A stretch of DNA of 64,000 nucleotides. It comes from Megalobrama amblycephala (taxonomy: Eukaryota; Chordata; Actinopteri; Cypriniformes; Xenocyprididae). This document shows positions 62,601 through 64,000 of this stretch, piece after piece (within the stretch, counting starts at the first letter, position 1; each line of letters opens with the position of its first letter). The translations under genes were made by a program, and so were the position numbers. The notes under the pieces were generated by a model that was given only the letters and a program-made list of their open reading frames with translations, was not told the DNA's origin and ran no database searches. The stretch lies in assembly GCF_018812025.1 (NCBI RefSeq), contig NC_063063.1:1480001-1544000 (forward strand), read 5' to 3'.

Positions 62601-63060
62601 ACTGATGGAAAATACAAATGGAAAGTCTTTGTGGGCCTTCATAGGTGATGTCATACATGAAACTAACCTCACCATAATTTACTGGAATAGTAAAATTCTG
62701 GCCTGATGTTCAAAAAATAATGTGGTCTTCTCTTTGATCATCAAAGATGCTCAGCAACTTTCTGCTAACCCATTATTCCAGGAAATGCTGTATAGCCTAT
62801 AGTGGTAATTCACACATCATCTGTGTCTGCAGGTCGTAACGAGCCACTGAAGAAAGACAAGCTGAAGTGGAAGAGCGATTACCCAATGACGGAGGGGCAG
62901 CTCCGCAGTAAGAGGGATGAGTTCTGGGACACGGCTCCAGCATTTGAGGGCCGCAAGGAGATCTGGGACGCCCTGAAAGCCGCCGCTGTGGCTCTGGAGT
63001 GTAACGATCATGAGCTGGCTCAAGCTATAGTGGACGGAGCCAACATCACGTTGCCACACG
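50606..63060 (+). CDS. ubtd1: UBTD1, ubiquitin domain-containing protein 1, 5' part (exons 1-2)
   Basis: Adaptor reported to work with UBE2D-family E2 enzymes in p53 and YAP turnover. Exon 1 is 50606-50678 (24 codons plus 1 nt, [14 protein letters not shown]..., donor GAG|GTGAGA). Exon 2 is 62833-63060 after a TGCAG acceptor. The join keeps frame and encodes [20 protein letters not shown], then [20 protein letters not shown] and the [18 protein letters not shown] end, matching the vertebrate UBTD1/2 N-terminal domain. Gly2 with Cys4 suggests N-myristoylation plus palmitoylation, as proposed for the family. 100 codons plus 1 nt are present. The remaining exon(s) with the C-terminal ubiquitin-like domain lie beyond 64000. 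Divergent from mms19. The paralogue (1a or 1b) is not resolvable. Confidence 0.93.
50965..51740. mobile_element. hAT-like element with TATCGG internal repeats
   Basis: Ends TAGGGATGCAAGATACC and AATCTGTGCATCCCTA. Flanking octamers ATTGATTG (50957-50964) and ATTGATTA (51741-51748) agree at 7 of 8. Between 51310 and 51715 a unit containing 'gatttatcggccgatatat' and 'ggctttcaaatataaagaat' is repeated about five times, degenerately. It lies in ubtd1 intron 1. Confidence 0.85.
52190..52450. mobile_element. Family A-like MITE fragment
   Basis: Shares 'cttttatgattgatggatgc', 'gggcttcaaaaatctcac' and 'aatataactc.gattgtgtt' (reversed) with 29890-30250. The right end 'ttgggtgaacta' is present, but the TTAA termini are lost. 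Confidence 0.6.
53688..57014 (+). repeat. 21-bp VNTR array in ubtd1 intron 1
   Basis: The consensus monomer is ACTGACGGAGTTGACATACA(T). Common variants are GTGG for GTTG, AAACAT for ATACAT, and a shortened GGTGTTGACAAATA form. There are roughly 150 units, interrupted once at 53821-53980. Because 21 is divisible by 3 and the unit has few stops, long meaningless frames run through all three minus-strand phases. A multi-unit block is repeated at an offset of 965 bp (54163 to 55128 and 54611 to 55576). Confidence 0.97.
53821..53980. mobile_element. hAT-like fragment inside the VNTR
   Basis: Begins TAGGGCTGGGCGATATATCG, a terminal sequence like that of the other hAT-like elements here, directly after a VNTR monomer, and runs to 'aaaatcgcgttctga', where VNTR units resume. 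The opposite terminal repeat is missing. Confidence 0.6.
57015..59190. other. ubtd1 intron 1 segment, no gene recognised
   Basis: Contains single VNTR-like motifs (near 57151, 57315 and 57509). It also has two near-identical 'gaatcagttcataagagtc' phrases (57601 and 58599) and a piggyBac-like left end at 58501. A 62-codon frame at 57858-58046 is unrecognised. Confidence 0.5.
59900..60687. mobile_element. Family A MITE, full copy, nested in the hAT-like remnant
   Basis: Begins TTTAAAAGCTTAGTTCACCC and ends GGTGAACTAACCCTTTAA, with TTAA at 59900-59903 and 60684-60687. The interior matches the 377-930 and 48860-49612 copies. On both sides the host text is the TATCGGCCAATAA minisatellite. Confidence 0.88.
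60690..61740 (+). repeat. About 30-bp minisatellite (TATCGGCCAATAATTGTTTG)
   Basis: Monomers alternate between forms ending GTTAAAATCGG and GTTAATATCGG or GTAAATATCGG, with a TTTCAGCC variant. The unit length of about 30 bp leaves long meaningless frames on both strands ([13 protein letters not shown] repeats on minus). Confidence 0.93.
61741..62832 (+). other. ubtd1 intron 1, 3' end
   Basis: No repeat array or exon was recognised. It ends with the exon 2 acceptor 'tgtgtctgcag'. Confidence 0.6.
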
Positions 63061-64000
63061 GTGAGAGTCGATTGGCTGTGATGAAACCAGCTGACGTCTT
63101 TAGAACAGAAATAGGAGAAATTTGGAAGAATGTTCATGCTGCTCTTTTCCATGAATCAAAAAAGCAGCGATGTGGTGATGCCAAGCTTGAAGTACAAAGA
63201 AAGCATCATAAATGTAGTACAAAATTTAAGTTACCAAAGACGTAGCACCTGAAAATAAGTTACACCAGATCAAAATTTTATTATTATTATTATTATTCAG
63301 AAATAATGAAAAAATACTGGTGAAAAACCCCCCAAATGTTTACAAATCATGTATTTTAGTTCCCCTCACACCACAAAAAGTCCTTCAGACTTAAAGGTGT
63401 ATATAGAACAAGAATGAAAATGTAATTATTTAAAAAAAAATTAGTTGCATTCATTATAAATATCTATTTAGAAATTTAAAGTGGAAATTAATTACTTGTG
63501 TGGTAAATGTGATAGATATATATACCCGCCAAATGCGGGTTAAAATTCATTTTGGCGGGTGTTTATAAAAACTTACTAGCCAGTTTGGCCGGTGATGCCC
63601 CCGTTTTATAGCTCGTTCAAAATAACCCGCAAATACATTGCAAAAAAACCCCGACCAACATACAGCAGCCTGTTGGTTATATCGGAGCAATCGTGTAGTG
63701 ATTATATTCACCAACAGAGGGGGCTGTGCAGCTACACTGACACTGCTACACTTGGTCGCGCGTGCGCCGCTACTTCATGAAGAACGTAACCTGGACCAGA
63801 GCAGAGTGCCATTATCATCAGTTATCAAAAGAAACATCGCTATTGGTTTCAACTTTTAAGGTAGTAACATACTAACTATTCATGTTAAATTAAAGTAATA
63901 CGGTTATGTGTTTTATAACAGGGCTTAAACAAGGTGCGGGATTGTTTTGACTATTTAAACGTCCTCAGTCACAAAGCAGCAATTTCCACACACGTCTTAA
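63061..64000 (+). other. ubtd1 intron 2, partial
   Basis: Starts with donor GTGAGAG. The frame stays open for a further 60 codons without UBTD1 similarity, so splicing at 63060 is preferred. An inverted 'cccgccaaatgcggg' motif and 'ttggcgggt' occur near 63525-63560. The next ubtd1 exon was not found. Confidence 0.6.

Noticed and set aside
63061..63245. Open continuation of the ubtd1 exon 2 frame to a stop at 63245
   Set aside because: The sequence after PHG loses UBTD1 similarity exactly at a GTGAGA donor, so it is intron read-through.
1..64000. tRNA, rRNA or known small-RNA genes and viral sequences
   Set aside because: None recognised by eye on either strand; structure-based searches were not possible here.

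Overview
This window is vertebrate, most likely a cyprinid-type teleost. Three multi-exon genes with canonical GT-AG introns read as fish orthologues of ZDHHC16, MMS19 and UBTD1. The introns and spacers are AT-rich and packed with short inverted-repeat DNA transposons: TTAA-flanked elements, hAT-like elements with 8-bp target duplications, and a Tc1/mariner-like foldback. Human chromosome 10q24 has the same order and orientations (ZDHHC16 +, MMS19 -, UBTD1 +), so this is a conserved synteny block. The exact species, and which duplicate (a or b) each gene is, cannot be read from the sequence.

Layout. 0-5.9 kb: a partly duplicated AT-rich segment, a likely housekeeping promoter with two ETS-type sites near 1.62-1.69 kb, and transposon sequence. 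5.9-14.9 kb: zdhhc16 on the + strand, nine coding exons, 356 codons plus stop; the catalytic DHHC motif sits on a 29-nt microexon. 15-18 kb: zdhhc16 3' flank and the convergent mms19 3' end. 18.26-47.36 kb: mms19 on the - strand, 30 coding exons, with introns full of transposons and a 2.9-kb hAT-like element carrying a 23/46-bp minisatellite. 47.4-50.6 kb: the divergent mms19/ubtd1 spacer, half filled by one palindromic element nested inside another. 50.6-64 kb: ubtd1 exons 1 and 2; the rest of the gene, including the ubiquitin-like domain, lies beyond the window. The 12-kb ubtd1 intron 1 holds a 3.3-kb 21-bp VNTR and further hAT-derived minisatellites.

The genes are unrelated in function: an ER/Golgi protein palmitoyltransferase, the substrate adaptor of the cytosolic iron-sulfur targeting complex, and a ubiquitin-pathway adaptor. 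They share neighbourhood, not a pathway.

Main points for follow-up: mms19 as given has two one-base insertions, in exons 23 and 25, that break the frame. A paralogous empty site documents a TTAA insertion at 377-930. Several minisatellites appear to have grown from TATCGGC motifs of hAT-like elements. I found no convincing new protein system. The very long open frames at 53.9-57.1 kb are artefacts of a 21-bp repeat.
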